This document shows positions 1 through 8,831 of a stretch of 64,000 nucleotides of DNA, piece by piece; positions within the stretch are counted from its first letter, which is position 1; the number at the start of each line of letters is the position of its first letter. The notes under the pieces were generated by a model, which saw nothing but the letters and a program-made list of their open reading frames with translations, was not told the DNA's origin and made no database searches. The stretch lies in the NCBI RefSeq assembly GCF_001888805.2, contig NZ_CP019113.1, forward strand, positions 1,054,001 to 1,118,000, written 5' to 3'. The DNA is from Enterobacter sp. SA187 (lineage in GTDB: Bacteria > Pseudomonadota > Gammaproteobacteria > Enterobacterales > Enterobacteriaceae). The position numbers and the translations under genes are program-made.

Positions 1-61
1 CCTTGAGCATTGCGCATAAATCGTGCATAAATTCCCTGTCTGCATAGAGGAAGGGAAGACG

Positions 62-1768
62 ATGAAACTCATTGGAAAGCTGCTGATTTATCTGCTGATC
101 GCGCTGCTGGTGCTGATTCTTGCAGCCTATTTTCTGATCCAGACGCGCTGGGGCGCAGCGCAGGTGGGCCACTGGGTTACGGATAACAGTGATTACCAGC
201 TCACCGTTGAGGCAGTGGATCACCGCTTTTCTTCGCCTTCCCATGTGCTGTTAAAGAGCGTTACGTTTGGCCGCAAGGGCCAGCCCGCTACCCTGGATGC
301 GAAAGCGGTGGATATTGGGCTGAGTAGCCGTCAGTTCACCGATCCGCTGCATGCCGATACTATTTTGCTGTCAGACGGGACGCTGAATTTATCTCCGGAT
401 ACCGCGCCGCTGCCCTTCCAGGCCGACCGCCTGCAACTGAACAATATGGCGTTCAACAGTCCGGCGACTGGCTGGGATCTCAGTGCCCAGCGGGTGACAG
501 GCGGCGTCAGCCCCTGGCAGCCGAAAGCGGGCAATGTGCTTGGCAGCCAGGCGCAAATCCAGGTGAGCGCAGGCTCCATGACGCTGAATGGCGTCCCCAT
601 CAGTAATGTCCTCATTCAGGGCAGTATCGACAACAATGAGGTGACGCTGAGCACCATTGGCGCGGATATGGCGCGCGGCTCGCTCACCGGTACCGCCCGC
701 CGTACCGCCAACGGCGGCTGGATTATCGACAGCCTGCGTCTCAATGACATCCGCCTGCAAAGCGACAAATCCCTGAGCGATTTCTTTATGCCGCTCACCA
801 CGCTGCCATCGTTGCAGATTGGCAGGCTGGAAGTGACAGACGCGCGCCTGCAGGGGCCGGACTGGGCGGTAACCGATCTGGATCTGAGCGTGCGCAACCT
901 GACGCTGAGCGAGGGCGACTGGCAGAGCGACGACGGCAGGCTGTCGATGAACGCCAGCGAGTTTATCTACGGCTCGCTGCACCTGTTCGATCCTATTGTG
1001 AATACTGAGTTTTCCCCCCAGGGCGTGGCGCTGCGCCAGTTCACCTCCCGCTGGGAAGGCGGCCTGCTGCGCACCTCCGGCAACTGGTTGCGCGACGGCA
1101 AAGCGCTGGTGCTGGATGACGCCGCCATCGCCGGTCTGGAATACACCCTGCCCGCCAACTGGAAACAGCTGTGGATGGATCCTCTCCCCGGCTGGCTGAA
1201 CGCCGTGGTGCTGAAAAAATTCAGCGCCAGCCGCAACCTGGTGATCGACATCGATCCGGCTTTCCCGTGGCAGATCACCGCGCTGGATGGTTATGGTAAT
1301 AACCTGCTGCTGGCGCGGGACGGTAAATGGGGCGTCTGGGGCGGTAGCGCCAAACTGAACGGCGCGGCGGCGACCTTTAACCGCGTCGATGTGCGTCGTC
1401 CGTCGCTGGCGCTGGCTGCAAACACCAATGCGGTCAACATCAGCGAGCTGAGCGCCTTTACCGGCCAGGGTTTACTGGAAGCCACCGCTGTGGTGTCGCA
1501 GCTGGCTGATCGCCAGGTGAAAGTGAGCCTCAATGGGCGCGGCGTGCCGGTGAACGTATTGCAGCAGTGGGGCTGGCCTGCGCTGCCGATTTCCGGCGAT
1601 GGTAATATTCAGCTAACCGCCAGCGGCAACGTAAAAGCGGATACGCCGTTAAAACCCACGGTGAATGCGGAACTGAAGGTGCTGAATACAGAGAAACGGC
1701 AGGTGACACAGACGATGCGCAACGGCGAGGTGAGTACCGCGCAGCCGGAAACCACACCCTCTCCCTGA
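62..1768 (+). CDS. yicH: AsmA-family inner-membrane protein YicH
   Basis: Protein of 568 aa that closely matches E. coli YicH along its length (GPDWAVTDLDLS, ASEFIYGSLHLFDPI, LDGYG and QQWGWP stretches). One N-terminal membrane segment (about residues 7-27) is followed by a long beta-rich periplasmic domain, as in AsmA-like proteins linked to outer-membrane assembly and lipid transfer. The molecular role of YicH itself is not settled. An upstream in-frame ATG at 23 exists, but the ATG at 62 has a purine-rich GGAAGGGAAG site before it and gives the family N-terminus (MKLIGKLL). It converges on yicI. Confidence 0.93.
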   Translation: MKLIGKLLIYLLIALLVLILAAYFLIQTRWGAAQVGHWVTDNSDYQLTVEAVDHRFSSPSHVLLKSVTFGRKGQPATLDAKAVDIGLSSRQFTDPLHADTILLSDGTLNLSPDTAPLPFQADRLQLNNMAFNSPATGWDLSAQRVTGGVSPWQPKAGNVLGSQAQIQVSAGSMTLNGVPISNVLIQGSIDNNEVTLSTIGADMARGSLTGTARRTANGGWIIDSLRLNDIRLQSDKSLSDFFMPLTTLPSLQIGRLEVTDARLQGPDWAVTDLDLSVRNLTLSEGDWQSDDGRLSMNASEFIYGSLHLFDPIVNTEFSPQGVALRQFTSRWEGGLLRTSGNWLRDGKALVLDDAAIAGLEYTLPANWKQLWMDPLPGWLNAVVLKKFSASRNLVIDIDPAFPWQITALDGYGNNLLLARDGKWGVWGGSAKLNGAAATFNRVDVRRPSLALAANTNAVNISELSAFTGQGLLEATAVVSQLADRQVKVSLNGRGVPVNVLQQWGWPALPISGDGNIQLTASGNVKADTPLKPTVNAELKVLNTEKRQVTQTMRNGEVSTAQPETTPSP

Positions 1769-1779
1769 CGGGAGAGGGT
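1756..1779. terminator. Hairpin over the yicH stop codon
   Basis: Perfect 10-bp stem (1756-1765 with 1770-1779) and a 4-nt loop that carries most of the TGA stop of yicH. It lies between convergent yicH and yicI. There is no strong T tract on either side, so it may be a bidirectional transcription barrier or an mRNA 3'-end stabiliser rather than a textbook terminator. Confidence 0.55.
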
Positions 1780-1785
1780 TAACAC

Positions 1786-4101
1786 TCAGAGCGTAACCAC
1801 CAGCGTATTCTCCTGCGCGGTGATAACTGCCCCCCACTCACTGCCCGCCTGTGAGCCGCCCTGCACGGCGCTCACCTGCGGGATATTGCGCAAACACAGC
1901 GTCCAGTTGCGGGCATCACCGGTGCCGGTGAGCGTGATGCGATCCCCTTCCCGTCGCGCCTGTAGCGTGAAGGCAACCAGGCCATCCTCCGCCGGTACCT
2001 CGCAGCGGGCTTCGCAGCCATCGTCCAGGCTGAACAGCTGAAACGCCGTGCCGTCGCTCCACGCATAGTCCGGCTTCCGATCGTTATTTCCCAGCGCCAG
2101 CAGGGTGTTATCCCGCACGTAGACCGGCAGGCTCAGGAAATCATGCTGCTGTTTGTGCCAGCGGCTGCCGGTAAGCTCATCGTTGCGCCACAGGTGCGTC
2201 CAGCGGCCTTCCGGCAGATAAAACTGCACGTCGCCCGCTTCCGAGAAGACCGGCGCGACCATCACCGCATCGCCGAGCATATACTGGCGATCAAGATAGT
2301 CACACGCCGGATCGTCCGGGAACTCCAGCATCATGGCGCGCATCATCGGCGTGCCCGCGTCACGGGCCAGCGCGGCCTGGCGGTACAGATACGGCATCAG
2401 GCGGCATTTCAGCTGCGTGAAGTGGCGCACCACGTCGCAGGACTCCTCATCATACGCCCAGGGCACGCGATAGGATTTGCTGCCATGCAGACGGCTGTGG
2501 CTGGAGAGCAGCCCGAACGCGCACCAGCGCTTATAGACGTGCGCCGGGGCGGTGTTTTCGAAGCCGCCAATATCGTGGCTCCAGAACCCAAAGCCGGACA
2601 GGCCAATCGACAGCCCGCCGCGCAGGCTTTCCGCCATGGATTCGTAGTTGGCGTAGCAGTCGCCGCCCCAGTGCACCGGGAATTTCTGCGCCCCCACCGA
2701 CGCCGAGCGGGCGAACAGCACGGCTTCTTCCTCGCCCACCGTCTCTTTCAGCACATTCCACACCAGTTCGTTGTAGATATAGGCGTAATGGTTATGCATC
2801 TTCTGCGGGCAGGAGCCGTCATGCCAGGCCACGTCCGTCGGAATGCGCTCGCCGAAATCGGTCTTGAAGCAGTCGACGCCGATAGCCACCAGCCCTTTCA
2901 GCTGCTCTGCATACCACCGGCAGGCTTCCGGATTCGTAAAATCATAGATAGCCAGCCCCGGCTGCCATTTATCCCACTGCCACAGCGAGCCGTCCGGGCG
3001 TTTCAGCAGATAGCCCTTCTCTTTCAGCTCGTTAAATACCGGTGATTTCTGGCCAATGTAGGGGTTGATCCAGACGCAGATTTTCAGCCCTTTCGCCTTC
3101 AGGCGTTTGATCATGCCCTCCGGATCCGGGAAGGTCACCGGATCCCACTGGAAGTCGCACCACTGGAAGGCTTTCATCCAGAAGCAGTCAAAATGGAATA
3201 CGTGCAGCGGCAGATCGCGCTCTGCCATGCCGTCGATAAAGCTGTTCACCGTGGCTTCGTCGTAATTGGTGGTGAACGAGGTGGTGAGCCACAGTCCGAA
3301 GGACCACGCCGGCGGCAGCGCCGGGCGGCCGGTCAGCTGTGTATAGCGGTTGAGCACCTCTTTTGGCGTCGGCCCGTCGATGACAAAATATTCCAGATGC
3401 TCAGACTCAACGCTGAACTGCACTTTGGAGACTTTTTCCGAGCCGATTTCAAAGGACACGCACTGGGGATGATTCACCAGCACGCCGTACCCGCGATTAG
3501 TGAGGTAGAACGGAATATTTTTATACGCCTGTTCGGTGCTGGTGCCGCCGTCGCGGTTCCAGGTCTCCACCGTCTGCCCGTTGCGCACCAGCGCGGTAAA
3601 GCGCTCGCCGAGGCCATACACGGTTTCGCCGACGCCCAGATCCAGCCGCTCAAACAGATAATTGCGGTTGCTGGCAGTGTCCTGCACGTAGCCATTGTTT
3701 TTCACCTGGCTGCCGGTGATGCGCACGCCGTTGCGCAGAAAATCCAGCGACCAGGCATCGCCTTTGGTAACACGCACACTTAACGCGCCGCTTTTCAGTT
3801 CGGCGAACTCCGCCGTGTTCTGCATCTCAACCGGTACGTCCTGCACATTCAGCGGGTAATGCGGGCCGTTGTTCAGCGCACCCTGAAAATGTTCCATGCG
3901 CACGCCGACCACGCCTTCCTGCGGCGAGAAAAAGCGCAGCGTAAACAGCGGTGTGTCGAGCTGCCAGGTCCGTTCACGCACATCGCGCGGTGCGGCGTAC
4001 ACCACCATCTCATTGCCCTGCTGTTCAACATCGAACACCTGGATTGGGTGAATGAGGTTCAGCCCGTGCTGAATAAGCCAGTTTCCATCACTGATTTTCA
4101 T
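1786..4101 (-). CDS. yicI: Alpha-xylosidase YicI (GH31)
   Basis: 771-aa cytoplasmic glycoside hydrolase of family 31, one residue shorter than E. coli YicI. It releases alpha-D-xylose from the non-reducing end of alpha-xylosides such as isoprimeverose. The catalytic nucleophile is Asp415 in FKTDFGE and the predicted acid/base is Asp481 in HWGGDC; these fit E. coli D416 and D482 with a one-residue shift. The pocket motif WSHDIGGFE follows. It lies 12 nt downstream of yicJ in the same direction, so uptake by YicJ and hydrolysis by YicI are probably co-transcribed. Confidence 0.95.
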   Translation of the reverse strand: MKISDGNWLIQHGLNLIHPIQVFDVEQQGNEMVVYAAPRDVRERTWQLDTPLFTLRFFSPQEGVVGVRMEHFQGALNNGPHYPLNVQDVPVEMQNTAEFAELKSGALSVRVTKGDAWSLDFLRNGVRITGSQVKNNGYVQDTASNRNYLFERLDLGVGETVYGLGERFTALVRNGQTVETWNRDGGTSTEQAYKNIPFYLTNRGYGVLVNHPQCVSFEIGSEKVSKVQFSVESEHLEYFVIDGPTPKEVLNRYTQLTGRPALPPAWSFGLWLTTSFTTNYDEATVNSFIDGMAERDLPLHVFHFDCFWMKAFQWCDFQWDPVTFPDPEGMIKRLKAKGLKICVWINPYIGQKSPVFNELKEKGYLLKRPDGSLWQWDKWQPGLAIYDFTNPEACRWYAEQLKGLVAIGVDCFKTDFGERIPTDVAWHDGSCPQKMHNHYAYIYNELVWNVLKETVGEEEAVLFARSASVGAQKFPVHWGGDCYANYESMAESLRGGLSIGLSGFGFWSHDIGGFENTAPAHVYKRWCAFGLLSSHSRLHGSKSYRVPWAYDEESCDVVRHFTQLKCRLMPYLYRQAALARDAGTPMMRAMMLEFPDDPACDYLDRQYMLGDAVMVAPVFSEAGDVQFYLPEGRWTHLWRNDELTGSRWHKQQHDFLSLPVYVRDNTLLALGNNDRKPDYAWSDGTAFQLFSLDDGCEARCEVPAEDGLVAFTLQARREGDRITLTGTGDARNWTLCLRNIPQVSAVQGGSQAGSEWGAVITAQENTLVVTL

Positions 4102-4113
4102 TATCGGCTCCTT

Positions 4114-5508
4114 TTAATGCGGTAATTCTTTGGCGACAGGTGTCTCGTTAAACGCCTGTTCGTTGCGACGCACGCCCTGCGCCAGCTGGTCCATGATTTT
4201 CACCAGGAACGGCGTTTTCAGGGTGTAGTAGCGTTTCGCGATGATCGCGCTGAGGAAATAGCAGGCCGCCGGGACGAGAGTGAACAGCGCGATAATAATG
4301 GTGATGGTGGCGCTGTTCTGGGTTTTGGCCGCCGCGTCATAACCGCCGCCCGCCAGCGCCCAGCCGATGAGCGCGCCGCCAATCGCCAGACCCAGTTTCA
4401 GCACAAAGAGCGTGCCCGCGAAGCTGATACCGGTCAGGCGTTTGCCGTTACACCATTCGCCGTAATCGACGGTATCGGACATCATCACCCACTGGATCGG
4501 CGTCACCAGCTGATGCAGCACGCCGATGATAAAGATAAAAGCGAACATGGTGAGGCTGGCGCTGACCGGAACAAAGAACATCGCCACGCTGAAAATCGTC
4601 AGCAGGGCGTTGGTCCACCAGAAGATGCTGACCTTGCATTTCCAGTCGGTAAGCGGCTTCGCCAGCGCGCTGCCGATCAGGTTGCCGACGCAGTAAGTGG
4701 TGAGGAAGGCGACGAACACTTCCGGCGTGCCGAGTATCCAGGTGACGTAGTACATCATCGCCCCGCCGCGAACGCATACCGCCAGGATGTTGAGGATGGT
4801 CAGCAGGCCGACGATACGCCACTGGTCGTTGTTCCAGATGTCGCGCAGATCTTCACGCATCGGCGTGGTGTTCGGCGGCACCTGGATACGCTCTTTGGTG
4901 GTAAAGAAGCAGAACGTCAGCATCAGGAACGCCACTACCGACAGCACGGCGACGCCGCCCTGATAACCCAGCGCTTTGTCTTCCCCGCCAATCAGATTCA
5001 CCAGCGGCATCATCAGCACGGTGGAGAGCATGCCGCCCGCCGTCGCCAGCACGAAGCGCCAGGATTGCAGGGAGATACGCTGCGCCGGGTCGTTGGTGAT
5101 CACGCCGCCCAGCGCGCAGTACGGGATATTCACCACGGTGTAGAGCAGGGTCAGCAGCGTGTAGGTGACGGCGGCGTAAATCATTTTGCCGTTCATGCTC
5201 AGATCGGGCGTGCTGTAGGTGAGTACGCAGACGATGCCGAAGGGCAGCGCGCCAAACATCATCCACGGGCGGAATTTACCCCAGCGGCTGCGCGTACGGT
5301 CGGCGATAAGCCCCATGCAGGGGTCGGAAATCGCATCCAGCGCCCGGGCCAGTAAGAACATGGTGCCGACAAACCCGGCGGGGATGCCGAAAATATCCGT
5401 ATAGAAAAACATCATGTACATCATCACGTTATCAAAGATGATATGGCTGGCGGCGTCACCCATGCCGTAGCCAATCTTCTCCTTCACAGAAATAATCTGA
5501 CTCTTCAT
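4114..5508 (-). CDS. yicJ: GPH-family xyloside:cation symporter YicJ
   Basis: 464-aa polytopic inner-membrane protein of the glycoside-pentoside-hexuronide (GPH) symporter family, with about 12 hydrophobic segments. Family features include the N-terminal KEKIGYGMGDAA and the SDPCMGLIADRTRSRWGKFRPW region between the first transmembrane helices. It is first in a yicJ-yicI operon and is inferred to import alpha-xylosides. The cation and exact substrate are not shown by the sequence. Confidence 0.93.
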   Translation of the reverse strand: MKSQIISVKEKIGYGMGDAASHIIFDNVMMYMMFFYTDIFGIPAGFVGTMFLLARALDAISDPCMGLIADRTRSRWGKFRPWMMFGALPFGIVCVLTYSTPDLSMNGKMIYAAVTYTLLTLLYTVVNIPYCALGGVITNDPAQRISLQSWRFVLATAGGMLSTVLMMPLVNLIGGEDKALGYQGGVAVLSVVAFLMLTFCFFTTKERIQVPPNTTPMREDLRDIWNNDQWRIVGLLTILNILAVCVRGGAMMYYVTWILGTPEVFVAFLTTYCVGNLIGSALAKPLTDWKCKVSIFWWTNALLTIFSVAMFFVPVSASLTMFAFIFIIGVLHQLVTPIQWVMMSDTVDYGEWCNGKRLTGISFAGTLFVLKLGLAIGGALIGWALAGGGYDAAAKTQNSATITIIIALFTLVPAACYFLSAIIAKRYYTLKTPFLVKIMDQLAQGVRRNEQAFNETPVAKELPH

Positions 5509-5793
5509 CTTTCATCCTTTTGCTCAGAAGTACGCCGATACCAGGTGCAGACGTTTTAAACCATCGTTCCGGAAGCGGGTATTCCGTTTTCTGGTTATCA
5601 GATTACGATTCTTGTTTTATGTGATCGGGGTAGCTGAAAATGAGGCGGGAGGATAAGCAATGGATTTAATAGGGTTTTAACCAAAACCAGACGAAGGTTT
5701 GACGCAGATCTGATAAAAAAGTGTGACGGGGTATGTGGTTACAGCAGGAAAGTGGCTATAATGCGCCCCGCCTCCATGTAGCAATGAAGGCTG
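5509..5793 (+). promoter_or_regulatory. yicJ-selC intergenic region with selC promoter
   Basis: No gene is visible between divergent yicJ and selC. A consensus -10 element TATAAT lies at 5757-5762, 31 nt before the mature tRNA, followed by a GC-rich discriminator (GCGCCCCGCC) typical of stable-RNA promoters. The -35 element is not clear. The upstream AT-rich part must also hold the yicJ promoter, which I could not assign. Confidence 0.6.
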
Positions 5794-5888
5794 GGAAGAT
5801 CGTCGTCTCCGGTGAGGCGGCTGGACTTCAAATCCAGTTGGTGCCGCCAGCGGTGCCGGGCAGGTTCGACTCCTGTGATCTTCCGCCA
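5794..5888 (+). tRNA. selC: tRNA-Sec (UCA)
   Basis: 95-nt selenocysteine tRNA, nearly identical to E. coli selC. It has the 8-bp acceptor stem GGAAGATC/GATCTTCC, anticodon TCA in CTGGACTTCAAATCCAG, the very long variable arm, T arm GGTTCGACTCC and an encoded GCCA 3' end. Relative to E. coli, two variable-arm bases differ (GGGG to GGTG, GGTCCC to GGTGCC); they face each other and form a wobble pair, so the stem is kept. It delivers Sec to UGA codons with SelB. The gene is a classic integration site for enteric islands. Confidence 0.98.
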
Positions 5889-6093
5889 CTTGTGGCGTAA
5901 ATCCTCTGCAATGTTCTCCAACTTAACGCAAATTTTGCGAACTACCCCCACGTTTCATTTCTGTTTTTTTACTCCTGTTTGTTTTCACATACTATGTTGA
6001 TAACCGTGTTTATGGCATTCATGGTAACGTCGTGAATGCTTAACATTCTGATAGATTCCCAGATAATTTTCGTCCAGCGTTTAAGGAGGCAGC

Positions 6094-6360
6094 ATGACAG
6101 AGGAACTTTCAGGCCAGGCTCCGGCAGGCGAGTTTATTATGTTTGCCAGTGATGACGGCGAAGTGCGCGTGGAATGTCGCTTTGAACAGGAGACGCTATG
6201 GCTCCCTCAGGCAACTATCGCAAATCTTTATCAGATTACCCCGCAGGCCGTTACGCAGCACATCAAAGGGATCTACGAAGAAGGCGAACTTGAACAAAAT
6301 GCAACCTGTAAGTCTTACTTACAAGTTCAACAGGAAGGCAGCCGTCAGGTAGGTCAATAG
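6094..6360 (+). pseudogene. rhuM: Truncated RhuM-like protein (N-terminal fragment)
   Basis: 88-aa reading frame matching the first quarter of the RhuM family (Virulence_RhuM, normally more than 300 aa): FIMFASDDGEVRVECRFE, ETLWLPQATIANLY, QHIKGIYEEGELE. Similarity stops at EGSRQV and a stop codon follows three residues later, so the rest is lost. RhuM is known from Salmonella pathogenicity island 3, also inserted at selC, so this looks like a relic of a selC island. The ribosome site AAGGAGG before the ATG is intact. Whether the short product is made is unknown. Confidence 0.75.
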
Positions 6361-6393
6361 GCTTCACTGCAGCCTTCCTGCATAGCTGGCGGA

Positions 6394-6555
6394 TTAGTTT
6401 TTCTGCAATCGCATCTTGCAGGCATCTTTCACCCACTTACTAAAATTCCCTTTTCCCGCCGCTTTCTCAATCTGTTCCAGAAGCTCATCTTCAAAACGAA
6501 TGTTCTTCATGGTGCTTTTGGTGCGGTCAAAGGTTGGTTTCTTTTTTTCTTGCAT
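6394..6555 (-). CDS. Small ribbon-helix-helix DNA-binding protein (YlcI/YnfO-like)
   Basis: 53-aa protein, short enough to be missed by many gene callers. It has a basic N-terminus (MQEKKKPTFDRTKST), the strand KNIRFEDELLEQIEKAA and a second helix GNFSKWVKDACKMRL, the pattern of Arc/MetJ-type ribbon-helix-helix proteins and of the phage-associated YlcI/YnfO (DUF3950) family. It is transcribed away from the symE-like gene. A perfect 12-bp inverted repeat begins at its start codon, which suggests autorepression (inference). Family assignment is by pattern only. Confidence 0.7.
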   Translation of the reverse strand: MQEKKKPTFDRTKSTMKNIRFEDELLEQIEKAAGKGNFSKWVKDACKMRLQKN

Positions 6556-6600
6556 GGTAGGTACCATTTCGGTTAGTTTATACGCATGTGGTACCTACCA
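6555..6600. promoter_or_regulatory. Inverted-repeat operator between RHH gene and symE-like gene
   Basis: TGGTAGGTACCA (6555-6566) and its exact reverse complement TGGTACCTACCA (6589-6600) are separated by 22 bp, about two helical turns. Each half also holds the palindromic core GGTACC. The element covers the start codon and presumed promoter of the leftward RHH gene and lies about 85 bp upstream of the rightward symE-like gene, so one repressor could control both. The role is inferred from position and symmetry. Confidence 0.65.
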
Positions 6601-6684
6601 CATACACGCAGGAATTAAACAACGCTCCGATGTGCAGCAACACAGCCGGAGCGTCTAACCTCACCAACTATCAAGGAGTTGATT

Positions 6685-6975
6685 ATGGCTGATCCGCATT
6701 CTACCCCAGAGTCAGAGATTAGAAAAAGCGAGCGTTCCGTGATCGTGGGCTATCGCCCGCATGGCCGGGATAAAAGCACGCCGAACCTGATCCTGAAAGG
6801 GAAATGGCTACGTGAAGCGGGGTTCGATACCGGACACCAGGTAACGGTAAAAGTGATGAACGGATGCATTGTGCTGATGGCTTACAATGAGCAGGAGCAG
6901 CGGCTCCAGGATGAACTGAAAGCGGCGCAGCAGAGGATAAAAAGGATCGAATCGACGCTGGCAGCGCTCAATTAA
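6685..6975 (+). CDS. SymE-family toxin-like protein
   Basis: 96-aa protein with the SymE core: VIVGYRPHGRD, STPNLILKGKWLREAGFDTG, VTVKVMNGCIVLMA. SymE proteins adopt an AbrB-like swapped-hairpin fold. In E. coli SymE is an SOS-induced toxin held in check by the antisense RNA SymR. The C-terminus here is a charged helix (EQRLQDELKAAQQRIKRIES) that looks coiled-coil. The ATG at 6685 is preferred because AAGGAG sits 6 nt upstream; an in-frame TTG at 6679 overlaps that site. I saw no LexA box close by and could not place an antisense RNA. Confidence 0.75.
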   Translation: MADPHSTPESEIRKSERSVIVGYRPHGRDKSTPNLILKGKWLREAGFDTGHQVTVKVMNGCIVLMAYNEQEQRLQDELKAAQQRIKRIESTLAALN

Positions 6976-7035
6976 TGTCACTTCGTGCCGGATACAGGCG
7001 GCGCAGCCCGGCTCCCGGCGCTGCACCGCATCCCC

Positions 7036-7794
7036 CTACAAAAAGTGAATATGCTTTTTGCCGTTGTAGCGGGAAATTTCGATTCTGGCTTCAACGTTGA
7101 ACACCTCGCGCAGCATCTCTTCGGTCAGCACCTCGTCCGGCGTACCGCGTGCCACTATGCCGCCGTTCTGCATCACCACCAGCGAATCGCAGAACATCGC
7201 CGCATGATTCAGATCGTGGATCGCCACAATACTGGTGACCGGCAGCGCGCTGATCAGCCGCATCAGCTGCATCTGATGGTGAATATCCAGATGGTTTGTC
7301 GGCTCGTCGAGCAGGATCTCGGAGGGTGACTGCGCCAGCGCACGGGCAATGTGTACCCGCTGACGCTCGCCGCCGGACAAGCTCTGCCAGCCCTGCTGCT
7401 GGCGGTCGAGCATCTCCACGCGCGCCAGCGCGGCGGTGACAATCTCGTCATCCGCATGCGTCCACGGCGACAGCGGTGAATGGTGCGGAATGCGCCCCAG
7501 CTTCACCACATCGATCACCTTGATGTTGGAATCCGTCGCCGCATGTTGCTCCACAAAGGCCACGCGCTTCGCCAGCGCTTTTTTGCCGACCTCGCGCACA
7601 TCGCCGCCGTCCAGCATCACCCGGCCCGCGTCGGGCCGACGCAGTCCCGCCAGAATACGCAACAAAGAGGATTTCCCGGAGCCGTTCGGCCCCAGCAGCC
7701 CCATGGTCTGGCCTTTGGGCACGCTGAGCGACACATCATTAACAATGACTTTTTTTCCGATACGCCAGGACAGATTTTCGGCACTGATACTCAT
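7036..7794 (-). CDS. Iron-chelate ABC transporter ATP-binding protein
   Basis: 252-aa ATPase of the FecE/FhuC type. Walker A GPNGSGKSS is near residue 34, the signature LSGGERQRV near 141 and Walker B EILLDEPTNHLD near 158. It is last of a three-gene leftward operon and overlaps the permease by 4 nt (ATGA). The operon order binding protein-permease-ATPase and the Fur-like site upstream indicate import of a ferric chelate, possibly a siderophore. The specific ligand cannot be read from sequence. Confidence 0.9.
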   Translation of the reverse strand: MSISAENLSWRIGKKVIVNDVSLSVPKGQTMGLLGPNGSGKSSLLRILAGLRRPDAGRVMLDGGDVREVGKKALAKRVAFVEQHAATDSNIKVIDVVKLGRIPHHSPLSPWTHADDEIVTAALARVEMLDRQQQGWQSLSGGERQRVHIARALAQSPSEILLDEPTNHLDIHHQMQLMRLISALPVTSIVAIHDLNHAAMFCDSLVVMQNGGIVARGTPDEVLTEEMLREVFNVEARIEISRYNGKKHIHFL

Positions 7795-8831
7795 GAAAAT
7801 TTCCCCGAGCGATAAAGAATAACGGCAAAGAACGGCACGCCAACCAGCGCCGTCACCACGCCCACCGGCAGGCTTTGCGGGGCGATCACCGTGCGGGAGG
7901 CGATATCTGCCAGCACCATCAAAATCGCGCCCATCAGCGCGGACGCCACCAGCAGTTTGCGGTGCAGCGGGCCAAAGAAGTAGCGCATCATATGGGGCAC
8001 CACCAGGCCGACAAAACCGATGGAACCGGCCATGCTGACGATCGCGGCGGTCATCAGCGCCGTGACGGAGAACAGGATCAAGCGGATCACACCGACGGGA
8101 ATACCGAGCGATGCCGCCGCGTCATCCCCGAAGGTAAAGGCGTCCAGCGCTTTCGCGTGGTACAGACACACCGCAAGGCCAATCAGCACCACCACCAGCA
8201 CCAGCTGGAACTCCGGCCAGCGCACGCCGCTGAAGCTGCCGAGCAGCCAGAACATCACATCGCGCGCCTGCTGCGCATTGGCAGAGGTGCTGATGGTGTA
8301 GGCGGTCAGGGCGTTGAATAGCTGCGACGCCGCCACACCCGCAAGAATGGTACGTTCATTGCCGCCACGCGCGCCGTTGGTCAGCAGCGCGACGAACAGG
8401 AACGCAGCGAAAGCGCCGATAAATGCCCCGGCGGAGAGCGACACCGCCCCGGCGCCCACGCCCAGTACCACTACGGCTACTGCCCCGGTGGAGGCACCGG
8501 CTGACACGCCCAGCACATACGGCTCCGCCAGCGCGTTTTTCAGCAGGCTTTGCAGCACCGCGCCGCAGATGGCCAGCCCCGCGCCGCTACAGGCGGCAAC
8601 CAGCGCCCGGCTGAGACGAAAATCCCAGATCACCGTCTCATGGATGCGGTTTAAGGTTACGCCGGTCAGACCGAGCTTATTGGTGATGGCGAAAAACGTG
8701 GTTTTTAACGGGATCGACAGCTCGCCCACCCCGACGCTGAAGGCGATGGTGATGCCGAGCACCAGCACCGCGCCCAGCAGCAACATCACGGATCGCATAT
8801 TTTCAACTACCGAGCGGGACGCCACAGTCAT
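7791..8831 (-). CDS. FecCD-family iron-chelate permease
   Basis: 346-aa very hydrophobic protein of the FecCD/BtuC family, with about ten membrane helices, the conserved LAGVAASQLFNALTAY region and the coupling segment AASLGIPVG. The C-terminal GLVVPHMMRYFFGPLHRKLL stretch is typical of the family. A single permease gene implies a homodimeric channel. Its ATG overlaps the stop of the substrate-binding protein gene by one base, and its own stop overlaps the ATPase start. Confidence 0.9.
   Translation of the reverse strand: MTVASRSVVENMRSVMLLLGAVLVLGITIAFSVGVGELSIPLKTTFFAITNKLGLTGVTLNRIHETVIWDFRLSRALVAACSGAGLAICGAVLQSLLKNALAEPYVLGVSAGASTGAVAVVVLGVGAGAVSLSAGAFIGAFAAFLFVALLTNGARGGNERTILAGVAASQLFNALTAYTISTSANAQQARDVMFWLLGSFSGVRWPEFQLVLVVVLIGLAVCLYHAKALDAFTFGDDAAASLGIPVGVIRLILFSVTALMTAAIVSMAGSIGFVGLVVPHMMRYFFGPLHRKLLVASALMGAILMVLADIASRTVIAPQSLPVGVVTALVGVPFFAVILYRSGKFS

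Noticed and set aside
2143..3045. 300-aa open frame antisense to yicI
   Set aside because: Low-complexity Ala/Arg/His composition typical of antisense frames in GC-rich genes. yicI is intact with its catalytic residues.
6300..6400. Insertion sequence at the break of rhuM
   Set aside because: No terminal inverted repeats, target duplication or transposase frame is present at the break; simple deletion fits better.
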